A DNA stretch of 49,169 nucleotides, from NCBI GenBank assembly GCA_019456195.1, contig VRUK01000033.1, forward strand, positions 1 through 49,169, in the 5' to 3' direction. The DNA comes from Planctomycetota bacterium. GTDB lineage: Bacteria > Planctomycetota > Phycisphaerae > Sedimentisphaerales > Anaerobacaceae. The position numbers and the translations under genes are program-made. The notes under the pieces were generated by a model that worked only from the letters and a program-made list of their open reading frames with translations, was not told where the DNA came from and did not search any database. Below are positions 17,599 through 27,006 of this stretch, piece after piece (the first letter of the stretch is position 1; every line of letters begins with the position of its first letter).

Positions 17599-19122
17599 TC
17601 ATCGAATCTGTTTGTTTAATTTGAGCCATGCATCCATCGTACGCCTGAGATTATCATGGGCATCACCGCCAATACCGTAACCCTGAAATCCGATTGAGCC
17701 TGTGTAGCCGGCTCTCTTGAGCGTTCTCAGGAATCGACGAATGTTAAATGTGCCGCGGTCCAGCGTTTGAATCAGTTGTTTCCAGTCCTTTCCTCCGCTG
17801 TCGGCGCCATTGATGCTTACAACAAATAAATGCGGCATCGCTGAAGTTATCAGCGATCTCATATTCTTTTCATCTTCGGTCCTAAGCCAGTGACACAGGT
17901 TGAATGTTACTCCCACGTTCTTTCGGTCAACTTTCTTCGCCACCCGTACCGCATCCTCTACCTTCTCAACCCAAAAACCCGTATGTGGGTACAGTGCGAC
18001 GCGCAATCCGGCCTCAGCCGCCATATCGGAAATCTCACGGATAACTTCCACAGCACGCGCATCACCCTCAACTGTGGATGGTTTGAGCTTTTTGCTTAGC
18101 ACGAAAAGCCACAAAAGTGAGTTTCGCCCTTTTAGCAGTTCGATTGCCTCTTTCAATTCAGGGCCGTAACTCGGCTGGTCGGCGTCGATATTCGCACCGA
18201 GATAAACCGCAAACGTTCTCAGGTCGTTCTTATCAAGCTCTTCGACCATTTCAGACAATCCTTTTCCTGCCGTACATCCGATTCCGGCATAACCCAACTC
18301 TTTGACCATTCCCACCTGCTCTTTTGCGGTTTTGTGTTTATCGTCTTTTGTTGCGGTATCCATCGCGAAGAAGGGAATCGGCCCTGCAGGTTCTATCCGG
18401 ATATTGCGATACGCCACAGGCCCATGGTCACCCTGCAGCATTAACGGTCCGGTCGATTTTTCGTCGTTATACGCGCTGGCACGAGTCGGTCCGCTTACCT
18501 CAACGTCCGCATGAACAACAGTACCGTTATGAACAACCTTCTCGAATCTGGCATTCGAAACCTTCTGTCCTCTACTGTTAAATCGCGGCGCGCGGAAAAT
18601 AACATCGAACGTCTGCCATTGACCGGGCTTCCGAGATGCATTGACTCTCGGAGCATATCCTTCGTAGCCCTTAGTCTCTCTATTATCATCCCATCGCTGA
18701 TAGATACCGCCGCAGTCGCCGTGCTTTAGCTTCTTCACACCCCAACTGTCCAAAACCTGAATCTCATAGCGCCCATTGAAATACACACCGGAGTTCGAAC
18801 CTTTGGGAACCATAAACTCAATATGTGCTTTGACATCACCAAATTCCGCCTTACTGAAAAGATTTGACGTCCTGCCGGTTGGTCCGTTCACAATTACTCC
18901 CGTGCCCGCCTTAATGCCCAGAAGCCGGTTATTGTCAGGTTTCATAAACACATCGCCTGCAATTTGCCATTGCCCCGTACTATCACGCCATTGAGAAAAA
19001 TCCCTGCCAGTTAGGACAACACTTTTACCGCTCTCTTTTGCTCCGACATCTATTACTGGTAATAAACACACAATCAATACGAGTAATAAAATTGACTTAA
19101 TCTTTTTGTTTCGAATCTTCAT
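17599..19122 (-). CDS. Exported DUF1080 - sugar-phosphate isomerase/epimerase-type TIM barrel fusion
   Basis: A 507-aa protein with a Sec signal peptide (about 1-28). Residues about 33-247 form a DUF1080 domain (GSNSGVYFNGRYEIQVLDSW, then GPVAYRNIRIEP). Residues about 258-505 form an AP-endonuclease-2/sugar-isomerase type TIM barrel (ELGYAGIGCTAGKGLSEM, RVALYPHTGFWVEKVED, VGVTFNLCHW, YTGSIGFQGYG). DUF1080 proteins cleave 3-keto-glycosides, and TIM-barrel partners in such clusters act on the released keto-sugar or glucal, so the fusion suggests two consecutive steps. Start ATG 19122 has AAGGAGG 5 bases upstream. It is the last gene after two Gfo/Idh oxidoreductases, 26 bases downstream of the nearer one. 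Confidence 0.9.
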   Translation of the reverse strand: MKIRNKKIKSILLLVLIVCLLPVIDVGAKESGKSVVLTGRDFSQWRDSTGQWQIAGDVFMKPDNNRLLGIKAGTGVIVNGPTGRTSNLFSKAEFGDVKAHIEFMVPKGSNSGVYFNGRYEIQVLDSWGVKKLKHGDCGGIYQRWDDNRETKGYEGYAPRVNASRKPGQWQTFDVIFRAPRFNSRGQKVSNARFEKVVHNGTVVHADVEVSGPTRASAYNDEKSTGPLMLQGDHGPVAYRNIRIEPAGPIPFFAMDTATKDDKHKTAKEQVGMVKELGYAGIGCTAGKGLSEMVEELDKNDLRTFAVYLGANIDADQPSYGPELKEAIELLKGRNSLLWLFVLSKKLKPSTVEGDARAVEVIREISDMAAEAGLRVALYPHTGFWVEKVEDAVRVAKKVDRKNVGVTFNLCHWLRTEDEKNMRSLITSAMPHLFVVSINGADSGGKDWKQLIQTLDRGTFNIRRFLRTLKRAGYTGSIGFQGYGIGGDAHDNLRRTMDAWLKLNKQIR

Positions 19123-19148
19123 AATTCCTCCTTATTCAATAATAAATC

Positions 19149-20441
19149 TCACAACCGCCATGGGCTTCGCATAAACCGCGACAACATCCGATTGGCCTGT
19201 TTATCGTTTATAAAGCGTTCCCTGTCAGGGTCCCATTTTAGTTTTCGCCCCAACAGCATTGAGATATTACCGATGTGTGCGATTGTAAAACACCGATGGC
19301 CTATCTCCGGCGGAAAATAACAGTCTTTACGCGATTTCACAGAATCGAGAAAATTCCGCTGCTCACCGGCTTTACATGTATAAAGATGTATCTCATTCGG
19401 TCCAATCACTGATTTCAGAATAGATTTAGGCTCGGCCTGTAGTTTCGCCCTCCAGCCGCGATTACCTATCCACCCATCCGACCCTTCGAACCGCAGGCTT
19501 GGAGTACCCGATGTCACTATCAGCCTGACGCCGCTGGCATATTTATATTCGATTCTAAAATCTTTCGCGCTGTTATAAAGTCCGTCCCGCCAGAATTCAC
19601 CTTTTCCTTCGACCGACACCGGCCCGGTATGTTCGCTGTCGTTTCCCCACTGAGCACCGTCGAGAAGATGCGCTCCCCAGTCCGTTAACATCCCCCCCGA
19701 ATAATCATGTATCCAACGAAAGTTCCAGTGAATGCGGTCTTTGGTATATGGTGCGTATGGCGCCGGGCCAAGCCACATATCGTAATCAAAGCCATCCGGC
19801 ACTGGCATAGGTGTAGGGTCTCCGGGCGTATCCGGCCCGCTCGGCAGCTCTACCCGGACAGTGTGCACCTTACCGATTCTCCCGTTACGAACCAGCTCAC
19901 ACATACGGTGATAAACATCAACCGACCTGTCTTCCGTTGACCATTGAAAAACACGGTTATAACGCTTCATCGTCTCACAGAGTATCCTGCCTTCCTCAAC
20001 GGTCAGCGTCGGTTTCTCGCACTCTACATCCTTGCCCGCCTTGGCCGCCATTATTGAAATTGGTACATGCCAGTGGTCTGGCGTCGATATCATTACAGCG
20101 TCGATATCATCCCGCTCGATAATTCTACGGAAATCCTTGTAAGTCGCACAATCCTTATTGCCGTATTTCTTGTTCACCATATCACGGGCTATATTCTTAT
20201 GTTTGGTTTCAACATCGCAAACCGCAACAGCCTGGGCATCTGCGTTTCCCAGAAAGTTCGTCAGATTAACCGCTCTGCCGTGACCACCAACACCAATAAA
20301 GCCTATTGTAATCCGCTCACTGGCTGCAACTGCCCCCGCCTTGCCAAGGGCAGAAGACAGTACCAAATAAGGAAAACCAACCACTCCCGCAGATACACCA
20401 ACTACCCTTCTTAAAAACTGCCGCCGATTAACTTTCCTCAT
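19149..20441 (-). CDS. Tat-exported Gfo/Idh/MocA oxidoreductase
   Basis: 430-aa NAD(P)-dependent sugar oxidoreductase. A Tat signal (NRRQFLRRVVG) spans residues 1-40. The Rossmann motif IGFIGVGGHGRAVN follows, then DHWHVPISIMAAKAGKDVE and the family's EKP (ECEKPTLT) with the catalytic Lys. DWGAHLLDGAQWG carries the conserved His/Asp region. Export implies that the cofactor is tightly held. GAGGAG lies about 11 bases before the ATG. It sits between a paralogue and the DUF1080-TIM fusion; C3 oxidation of a glycoside is the likely role. Confidence 0.92.
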   Translation of the reverse strand: MRKVNRRQFLRRVVGVSAGVVGFPYLVLSSALGKAGAVAASERITIGFIGVGGHGRAVNLTNFLGNADAQAVAVCDVETKHKNIARDMVNKKYGNKDCATYKDFRRIIERDDIDAVMISTPDHWHVPISIMAAKAGKDVECEKPTLTVEEGRILCETMKRYNRVFQWSTEDRSVDVYHRMCELVRNGRIGKVHTVRVELPSGPDTPGDPTPMPVPDGFDYDMWLGPAPYAPYTKDRIHWNFRWIHDYSGGMLTDWGAHLLDGAQWGNDSEHTGPVSVEGKGEFWRDGLYNSAKDFRIEYKYASGVRLIVTSGTPSLRFEGSDGWIGNRGWRAKLQAEPKSILKSVIGPNEIHLYTCKAGEQRNFLDSVKSRKDCYFPPEIGHRCFTIAHIGNISMLLGRKLKWDPDRERFINDKQANRMLSRFMRSPWRL

Positions 20442-20481
20442 AATAAAAACGCTCCTCTATCGTAGTAAAATCAATAATCAT

Positions 20482-21843
20482 TTACAATCGCCACGGACTT
20501 CTCATCGATCTCGTCATCATCCGCTCGGCCTGTTCGTCGTCGACAAATTGCTCCTTGTCCGGGTCCCATTTCAAATCCCGCCCTAATCGCATTGCGATAT
20601 TACCGAGATGCGAAATGGTAATGGAACGGTGAGCGGTTTCAATCGGAGCGACAGTCTCCTGTCGTGAAATCACGCAATCAATAAAGTTCCGCGAATGGTC
20701 ATCGCTTTGATACAGATGAATTTCGTTCGGCCCGATGACAGAGTCAAGCAGTGACTTAGGCTCCGCATTGTGACGTCCACGATTCGCCCATACCCGGCCT
20801 TCCGTGCCCTCGAACGTTACTCCGCCGCGATCCTTGTTAGAGATAATTAATTTTACGCCGTTCTTGTATATGCACTCGAAATAGAATTCTTTCGCGGTAT
20901 TATAAAAACCGTCTTTGGCAAATACGCCTTTGGCATTTACTATTTCCACGGGACCTGTTTTCTCCGTCCCCATACCCCATTGTGCAATGTCCGGGTGGTG
21001 TCCTCCCCAGTCCGTAACCTGCCCACCGGAATAATCCAGCAGCCAGCGAAAATTAACGTGGCAGCGGGCAGGGCAGTAGGGGGCATAAGGAGCCGGGCCT
21101 AACCACATGTCGTAGTTAAAACCTTCAGGCACAGGCTTGGGTTTTGTAAGATGACCTTTTTTTGAAATATCGGGTGTCCCGCCCGGCAGGCCGCACCTGA
21201 CGGTATGCAGCTTTCCAATCCGGCCGTTTCGCACTAATTCGCACGCTCTCCTGAAATTATGGTCCGAGCGCTGCTGACTGCCCGTCTGGAAAATCCGGCC
21301 GCACCGTTTCACCGCATCGCTCATCGCCCGTCCCTCCGGAATGGTCAGTGATAAAGGCTTTTCGCCATAGATGTCCTTACCTGCCTTTGCAGCCTCGATA
21401 ACAGCAATGGAATGCCAGTGGTCCGGAAGCGCCAGCAATACCACATCGATATCATCGCGCTCTAAAACTCTGCGAAAATCTTCATAAGATGTACATCCTC
21501 TATAGCTTCCGGATTCCGCTTTAAGGCCATAGTGTTCTACAACTAACCTCTTCGCCGGCTCACGACCGCCTATCTTGTTGTCCCAGTATCCGTTGCTCTG
21601 GCGGTTCACATCGCACACTGCCGTAATCTGTACGCGTTCGTCCCTCAAAAAACTTCTCAAATCATTGAAACCCTGGTTACCCGTACCGATACAGCCCATG
21701 GCAATCCTGTTGCTCGGCGCTACATTACCTGCTTTACCCAGTGCTGATGAGGGAACTATATATGGAAATGCTATTGCCGCCCCGGCAAAACCTGTGGACT
21801 TTTTCAAAAAGCCGCGACGTGAGATATGCTCTCCCGGATTCAT
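20482..21843 (-). CDS. Tat-exported Gfo/Idh/MocA oxidoreductase, tandem paralogue
   Basis: 453 aa, closely similar in plan to its downstream neighbour: Tat motif SRRGFLKKSTG, Rossmann motif MGCIGTGNQGFND, DHWHSIAVIEAAKAGKDIY, catalytic YGEKPLSLT, and DWGGHHPDIAQWG. Both end in nearly the same RMMxRxMRSPWRL, evidence of tandem duplication. GGAGG is 7 bases before the ATG at 21843. It carries an insertion near residues 75-100 absent from the neighbour. The two may act on different substrates, or oxidise and then re-reduce the same sugar. Confidence 0.92.
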   Translation of the reverse strand: MNPGEHISRRGFLKKSTGFAGAAIAFPYIVPSSALGKAGNVAPSNRIAMGCIGTGNQGFNDLRSFLRDERVQITAVCDVNRQSNGYWDNKIGGREPAKRLVVEHYGLKAESGSYRGCTSYEDFRRVLERDDIDVVLLALPDHWHSIAVIEAAKAGKDIYGEKPLSLTIPEGRAMSDAVKRCGRIFQTGSQQRSDHNFRRACELVRNGRIGKLHTVRCGLPGGTPDISKKGHLTKPKPVPEGFNYDMWLGPAPYAPYCPARCHVNFRWLLDYSGGQVTDWGGHHPDIAQWGMGTEKTGPVEIVNAKGVFAKDGFYNTAKEFYFECIYKNGVKLIISNKDRGGVTFEGTEGRVWANRGRHNAEPKSLLDSVIGPNEIHLYQSDDHSRNFIDCVISRQETVAPIETAHRSITISHLGNIAMRLGRDLKWDPDKEQFVDDEQAERMMTRSMRSPWRL

Positions 21844-21874
21844 GCTACAACCTCCAATTATTTTTCATATACAC

Positions 21875-23323
21875 TCAGAACGACAGCAGACACTGCCAGA
21901 TATATGTGTATCCGAGGGCATCGATGTCCTCCCAGATTTGTTGGACCATTGCCTTGTCACCGGTAATTTCTGGCAGGTCCTTGACTCTCTGCTCCCATGG
22001 GAAACAAACACCTGGTTTCACCGGCTGCTCTGGATGGCCTGTCATACCATTAACTTTCTTGCGTGACTCTACTGATGGCGGTATGTCGCATGGCGGTGTA
22101 TCGGTCGGTATCTCATAGCTGCCTGATGAATAAACACCATGCTCACGGCACACCTGATTCATCACCTTCATATTCTCTATATTGGTGTCATCCTGCATAA
22201 TGGCACCTGCGTCCATTATATAACCACCATCCTGGGCAACTTCTTTAATGACCCTCATGCAGAACTCTCGTACTTCCTCAGGCGTGCCCCAGCTCAACAA
22301 CATATTCGGGATACCGCCGCTGATAGCAAACTTATCGTGCAGGCTGCGATGGACCTCGAAGATATCGTCTTGGTCGCAGTGAAATACAATGCTGGCATCG
22401 GGCAGATTACGGAAAGTCTCGAAGTGATGCTTCCACCTGCCCTCGGCATAAAAAAGCGTCTGATGGCCGTTCTTCCAGAACTCCTCGATACAGGGCTTGA
22501 GTGTGGGCCAGTAATGGGACTCGAAATGTTTCGGGTTGAAGAAAGGCACGCACCCACGATGCATCCAGTAGCCGATGGGGACCTGATTACTCGGGTCGGC
22601 TGTAGTCAGCCCCACGTTGACTAAGTGCGGCATAAGCGCCTCGCAGGCCTTAAGCACTTTCTTGGGTTGCGTAAACATGTCATCCACCAGCCCCAGGTAG
22701 CCTCGCATTTTGTCGGCGATGATATCGAACGGCGCTTTGAAGATGCCCGCAATAGCAGACCCCGTACCGCATTCGGTTCGCAGCCTGGCGATTTGCGGGC
22801 CAAAGGCGTAGAAATATTGCAGCATGGCCATTCCGCTCTTAACTAATGCCAGGTTGTTTCGCTTCGTCGATGCCTCGCCAATCTTGCAGACTTCCGTGGA
22901 AACGCGCGGTAGCCAGGTCTCGTAGAGAAAGCCGGTCGGATCGTCGATCAACGCATCGTATTCATCCGCCTTCATGAACGCCTCTCCTTCCGGCGGCTCG
23001 ATATAGTTAAACCCGACTGTATGCGGGATGCCTATCCCGGGGATACCGTAGTAACGCAAACCTGCGGCCTGCGCCAAACCCGTCCAGACATAGACCATGT
23101 TCGGAACAACGGCGTCCCAGTCGAAATCCTTCGCGCACTTCACAGCAGCCTCGAAGGCCTTGTTGTAATCATGCGCAACATCCTGGCAACTAAAACCGGC
23201 GTACTTAGCCGTGAACTCGGCAACAAACGGACGAATCGGTATCATATCCGGCTTTTCATTTCGCATCGCCGTAATGTAACGCTTCATTCGCTCGGAGTAT
23301 AATTGTTCCATATCTTTAGCCAT
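21875..23323 (-). CDS. Uroporphyrinogen decarboxylase (URO-D)-fold protein
   Basis: 482-aa cytoplasmic protein of the URO-D superfamily, which includes HemE and corrinoid-linked methyltransferases (MtaA type). Family features are the N-terminal RMKRYITAMRNEKPDMIPIRP, a central QDDIFEVH region and GTPEEVREFCMRVIKEVA. It is longer than HemE (about 340 aa) and lacks an obvious HxC...C zinc site, so neither heme synthesis nor a standard methyltransferase role is secure. AAGGAG is 9 bases before ATG 23323. It heads a run with two Gfo/Idh genes, suggesting a role in sugar or aromatic methyl-group metabolism. Confidence 0.8.
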   Translation of the reverse strand: MAKDMEQLYSERMKRYITAMRNEKPDMIPIRPFVAEFTAKYAGFSCQDVAHDYNKAFEAAVKCAKDFDWDAVVPNMVYVWTGLAQAAGLRYYGIPGIGIPHTVGFNYIEPPEGEAFMKADEYDALIDDPTGFLYETWLPRVSTEVCKIGEASTKRNNLALVKSGMAMLQYFYAFGPQIARLRTECGTGSAIAGIFKAPFDIIADKMRGYLGLVDDMFTQPKKVLKACEALMPHLVNVGLTTADPSNQVPIGYWMHRGCVPFFNPKHFESHYWPTLKPCIEEFWKNGHQTLFYAEGRWKHHFETFRNLPDASIVFHCDQDDIFEVHRSLHDKFAISGGIPNMLLSWGTPEEVREFCMRVIKEVAQDGGYIMDAGAIMQDDTNIENMKVMNQVCREHGVYSSGSYEIPTDTPPCDIPPSVESRKKVNGMTGHPEQPVKPGVCFPWEQRVKDLPEITGDKAMVQQIWEDIDALGYTYIWQCLLSF

Positions 23324-23372
23324 ATCATTCTGCTCCTTTTTGGAATTGGCTCAGCTTCTCTCGGAATTTAAA

Positions 23373-23422
23373 AAAACGTTTTAATGTACGCTTAACATAC
23401 CTCAATCATGCCAAAAGGTCAA
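23373..23422 (-). promoter_or_regulatory. Predicted promoter with an operator-like palindrome upstream of the UroD-Gfo/Idh operon
   Basis: On the minus strand TTGACC (23417-23422) and TATGTT (23394-23399) are separated by 17 bases. A perfect 10-base palindrome, AAAACGTTTT (23373-23382), lies just after the expected start point, between promoter and UroD. A central CG palindrome is typical of LacI/GalR operators, so repression by a sugar-responsive LacI-type protein is possible. No such regulator is in the window. Confidence 0.45.
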
Positions 23423-23439
23423 GCAAGCCTCCTCTGAGC

Positions 23440-25860
23440 TTATTCATCAAGCCCCACTATTTGAACCTGCCCGCTTGTTTTTTCCAGCCGGCACTTGATT
23501 GTCCCTTTGCTTTCAAGACCGTCTGCTTTCATAGTGATATCGTCGGAGGTTGGAAGAATCGCTGACAGCTCGCCATCGGTTAGTTTTGCCACCAGCAAAT
23601 AACCTCCCTCAATCCGCTCAAGACTTGCTTCATCAGACACCCTGTCATTGACTCGATGGGTACGATAAAGCGTTACGAATTCCATCTGTCTTTTTTTATC
23701 TTCTGTCTTCGCCGTTAAATGCCATTCACGCAGCGTAATTCTCGGGCGGGGATTGGGATCATATTGGTTCGTCTGGATGAATGTCAAAGACGATGGCGCC
23801 AGAAAATCAATATCACAAACCGCATCTCCATTTCGAACACGGACATTATGCTGACCATCGACATCAATCTTATTAAGAGCGTGCAGCCAGTATTCATACG
23901 TTGAGGGCTCTTTGGCTTCAAGTCGGTCATAAACAACTACTAATTCCGGCTTGACAAAAATAATGCTCCGCGTAAAACGCTCTAATTTGGGTTCATAAGC
24001 ATCTCCCGCCTCTCCAACAACTATATCAATTGAAGGCGTTGTCTTGAATGAAACGATTTTACCCTGGGCTTTGGAGCTACGCCTGCCCTGACCTTTCCCG
24101 TTGACAGTAATATTGTTGACCGAGCGTGTGCTCCACATCCAGTTCTTATGATGATCGCTGCCGTAGCTGTCCCTGTAACCTGAGCGAATCAGCAGACGCT
24201 TGCCATAACCCCACAAAAGAAAGGAATTATTTGCTTCGTAGCCGTGTGATTGAGTACCGAAAGGACTGGACTTGAAAACCACCTGAACGCTATTGCCCGC
24301 ATCTGTCAGATTAGTATTGAGATACGCCTGCCCCGTACCTTCGAATAATCGTGATTCTGGAAGCTCATCAAACGGTATAGCTCGCACCTCAGGAAGTTCG
24401 CCGCGAATAAAACCGATATAACCTCCAGAATTCGCAGGACCGCCAAGCTGCTCAACATACCGTTGCCAATGTCCGTTTTGTGCCTGCGCCGAAAATGTGC
24501 TCATTATTGGCATATAACTTTCCGCTCTCTTATTAGCAGTCAGGTCACCGAAGCCGCCCCCTTTCTTGCCCGGGGGTACAAGGTAAATAGGATAATATCC
24601 GACCTTCGAAAAGTAAGGCTTATCATAAGCGTTAATACCCATAGCTTCACGCATCACATCCGCCCACCATGTAAAACGGTTCTGATAGCTCGACCAGTAG
24701 GAAGTACCTTCATGCCAGCCGCCATCGTCATCGCTCCAGACAGGATACACATTGTAAAAAATATTCATGGCAAACCACACCCAGTCCTCGGCCCCTTCAA
24801 CCTCACCAAGAAATGCAACCCCAACTTCACCTAAGAAATGCCAAGCCCGGTTCGCGTGACTGCCGTATGGCCGCCAAAGATGCCGCGGACAAAGATGTTC
24901 ATACATCTCATCCCCGCGAACTTTCATCACCTTACGACAGATTATCTTCTCCTGCTCGCTCAGCAGGTCATTAACAAAAGTATATGTGCGCGAAAAGTAA
25001 TAATTATAAGGCATACCCGCCTCGTCATTGTATCGGTATCCCGTGCTTCCCTTCGGGTCCCACTTGGCACATTCCAGCAATATGCGTCTGGCCTCAAGAC
25101 CATACTTTTCCTGCCCGCCAATCAATCGTGTAAATGCCAGCGTAGCGGCGCTGTTAAGTGCCTTAGTTGTATATGTCCGGTTACCCCACCAAATCTTCCG
25201 CCAGGCATCGCTGCCGCGAACTATATCTTTCGGATACTTCTGAGGCTCTTGAGTCGCAGGCGGCCTGGCCATAATCCTTTCACAATCACTGACAAGCTTG
25301 TCATACTCATTCTTCATCTTGCCCCGTGCCAGTTCCCGCAAACGCCCGACGTTCTCAGGACGCATAAAAAGACGCGGATGGCTTTTCGGTATCCGCACAA
25401 TCAAATCCTTGCGCTCCGGCAGAGGCATCTTTGCCGCATCTTCGGCAATAGTGAACGTTCGCCCCCGGCTCCAGTTCGTGTATCGCCCTTTGCTGTCCTT
25501 GCCCCGATATTTCCAGGTATAAGAACCAGATGGAAAAGTCTCCGACGGACAATAAACATTGAATTCGATATCTTTCCAGTGAAAACTAATATTTGCAAAA
25601 GGCTGATTACCTGAGCATACAACCTCCCAAGTCAAACCCCGTTGCGGACGCCAGCTAAAACTCGGGGGATTGACCCGAGACACCGAACCGGCGGCGGGGC
25701 GGTAACCCCATTCACCCGGCTCGGCAGGGCGTTCATCCAACTTTAGTTCCTGCCCTGTTGAGGTACCCGGCACAACCAATAACATCAAAATGCAAGCCAA
25801 ACATCCTTTTGTTATGGCTTTGCTGGAATAGCACCTAAGATTTCTTCTTTTCGATTTCAT
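23440..25860 (-). CDS. Secreted DUF4962 / heparinase II-III-type polysaccharide lyase-like protein
   Basis: 806-aa exported protein; signal peptide within the first 36 residues. An N-terminal DUF4962-like beta region (PPSFSWRPQRG, GSYTWKYRGKDSKGRY) leads into an alpha/alpha-toroid with SHANRAWHFLGEVGVA (putative catalytic Asn) and GTSYWSSYQNRFTWW (putative Tyr). The C-terminal heparinase II/III beta-sheet domain shows TQSHGYEANNSFLLWGYGKR, the conserved HxxxxNSF metal/active-site strand. Uronate-containing polysaccharide is the likely substrate; the exact polymer cannot be told. It starts inside the M14 gene's 3' end (26-base overlap) with GAGGAG upstream. Confidence 0.88.
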   Translation of the reverse strand: MKSKRRNLRCYSSKAITKGCLACILMLLVVPGTSTGQELKLDERPAEPGEWGYRPAAGSVSRVNPPSFSWRPQRGLTWEVVCSGNQPFANISFHWKDIEFNVYCPSETFPSGSYTWKYRGKDSKGRYTNWSRGRTFTIAEDAAKMPLPERKDLIVRIPKSHPRLFMRPENVGRLRELARGKMKNEYDKLVSDCERIMARPPATQEPQKYPKDIVRGSDAWRKIWWGNRTYTTKALNSAATLAFTRLIGGQEKYGLEARRILLECAKWDPKGSTGYRYNDEAGMPYNYYFSRTYTFVNDLLSEQEKIICRKVMKVRGDEMYEHLCPRHLWRPYGSHANRAWHFLGEVGVAFLGEVEGAEDWVWFAMNIFYNVYPVWSDDDGGWHEGTSYWSSYQNRFTWWADVMREAMGINAYDKPYFSKVGYYPIYLVPPGKKGGGFGDLTANKRAESYMPIMSTFSAQAQNGHWQRYVEQLGGPANSGGYIGFIRGELPEVRAIPFDELPESRLFEGTGQAYLNTNLTDAGNSVQVVFKSSPFGTQSHGYEANNSFLLWGYGKRLLIRSGYRDSYGSDHHKNWMWSTRSVNNITVNGKGQGRRSSKAQGKIVSFKTTPSIDIVVGEAGDAYEPKLERFTRSIIFVKPELVVVYDRLEAKEPSTYEYWLHALNKIDVDGQHNVRVRNGDAVCDIDFLAPSSLTFIQTNQYDPNPRPRITLREWHLTAKTEDKKRQMEFVTLYRTHRVNDRVSDEASLERIEGGYLLVAKLTDGELSAILPTSDDITMKADGLESKGTIKCRLEKTSGQVQIVGLDE

Positions 25861-27001
25861 ACCGCATCATCTCCTCATAAAGTAAAAGCTGAATATCAAG
25901 TATCTGCTCGAAATTTACCTGACAGCCGTCCTTAAGCCCGTGAGGACATTCGAAGGTAAACGGGCTTGCCCCGCTTATGTGGTACATAGCGCTGGTCAGG
26001 TTAAAGGGCTTAGGATATTTACCGCCTTCCGGCTCAACCTTGAATAGGCCGCTGTAAGGTAAATCATGTTCGCCAAGAAGGGCGTAATACCGCTTGGCTA
26101 ACGAACGAATATCCTCCTGGATTTCTGTAGTTACGAAAGCAGGCCGCAATATAGCCGGCTTCGACTCATGGCTGTGAAATGAAACAGCCAGGTCAGGCCC
26201 TTCTTCTTTGGCGACTTTCAAAATAGCCGGTGCTTCAGGCCCCATCGGGTCGAAAAACTCATCGTGCATCGGATTAATTCCTTTGTCGTTGAAATAGCAT
26301 CCCAAAAAACCGACGTTGTCACCGACCATCGGATGCTGACGTTTGCTCTGAGGCCAGCCGCAAAATGTATCGTCACTCCACGTACCCTGTCCCCAGAATC
26401 TAAGGTCGATACCCTCCATACTGCAAAGACTACGCGGCTCGAAACGAGCAATACCATCGGGATTACCATCCGGAATAATCAGCAACCGGCACCGCCTGCC
26501 GAGCGCTCTAAGTTTTCTCTGGTTCCTCCCCCGCAGGTCTTTCCCGGTTTCCATTACCTTTATAAAGTTGACTAAACCCGTCAAAGCTTCAACCTCGGCC
26601 CCGTGCACCGGCCCGACAAAAAGGATTACAGGCTTCTTCCTCGCGGCTTTATCCATATAAGCCTGTGGTTCTCTGGCCCCGATAGCGGAATTGAAATTAG
26701 CTTTATGTTCGACCTTCTCTTTTCGGCCGTAAGTAACCAGATGTACCGGCCTGCCTCCCGGAGATATCGCAATCGTATCAACCATGCCGACTGTCAGCTT
26801 TTTAAAACGAGCTTCCAGGCTCCCAACGTCACCTACCCAGAATTTAGGTATTTCACGCTCAGGCACTCTCTGCCTGGCCTGTTCCAGGGTCATTGAATTG
26901 ATATCAGCGGCATTTGCTATAGTCAGAGCACAATTAAACAATACAACCATGACAAAAACTGTAATAGCTGCTCTTTTGGTTCGACGCCTCTCTCCTGTCA
27001 T
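25835..27001 (-). CDS. M14-family zinc carboxypeptidase-like protein, exported
   Basis: 388 aa with a signal peptide (about 1-32, ending ANA). Zinc ligands are visible as HGAE in FVGPVHGAEVEALTG (HxxE) and the later His in SFHSHESKP; the catalytic Glu is in FTFECPHGL. This is the M14 carboxypeptidase pattern. Placement directly before, and overlapping, the heparinase-type gene suggests processing of a peptide or amide linked to a glycan, which is inference. AGGAG is about 8 bases before ATG 27001, and pyrD ends 5 bases upstream. Confidence 0.87.
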   Translation of the reverse strand: MTGERRRTKRAAITVFVMVVLFNCALTIANAADINSMTLEQARQRVPEREIPKFWVGDVGSLEARFKKLTVGMVDTIAISPGGRPVHLVTYGRKEKVEHKANFNSAIGAREPQAYMDKAARKKPVILFVGPVHGAEVEALTGLVNFIKVMETGKDLRGRNQRKLRALGRRCRLLIIPDGNPDGIARFEPRSLCSMEGIDLRFWGQGTWSDDTFCGWPQSKRQHPMVGDNVGFLGCYFNDKGINPMHDEFFDPMGPEAPAILKVAKEEGPDLAVSFHSHESKPAILRPAFVTTEIQEDIRSLAKRYYALLGEHDLPYSGLFKVEPEGGKYPKPFNLTSAMYHISGASPFTFECPHGLKDGCQVNFEQILDIQLLLYEEMMRYEIEKKKS

Positions 27002-27006
27002 AATTG

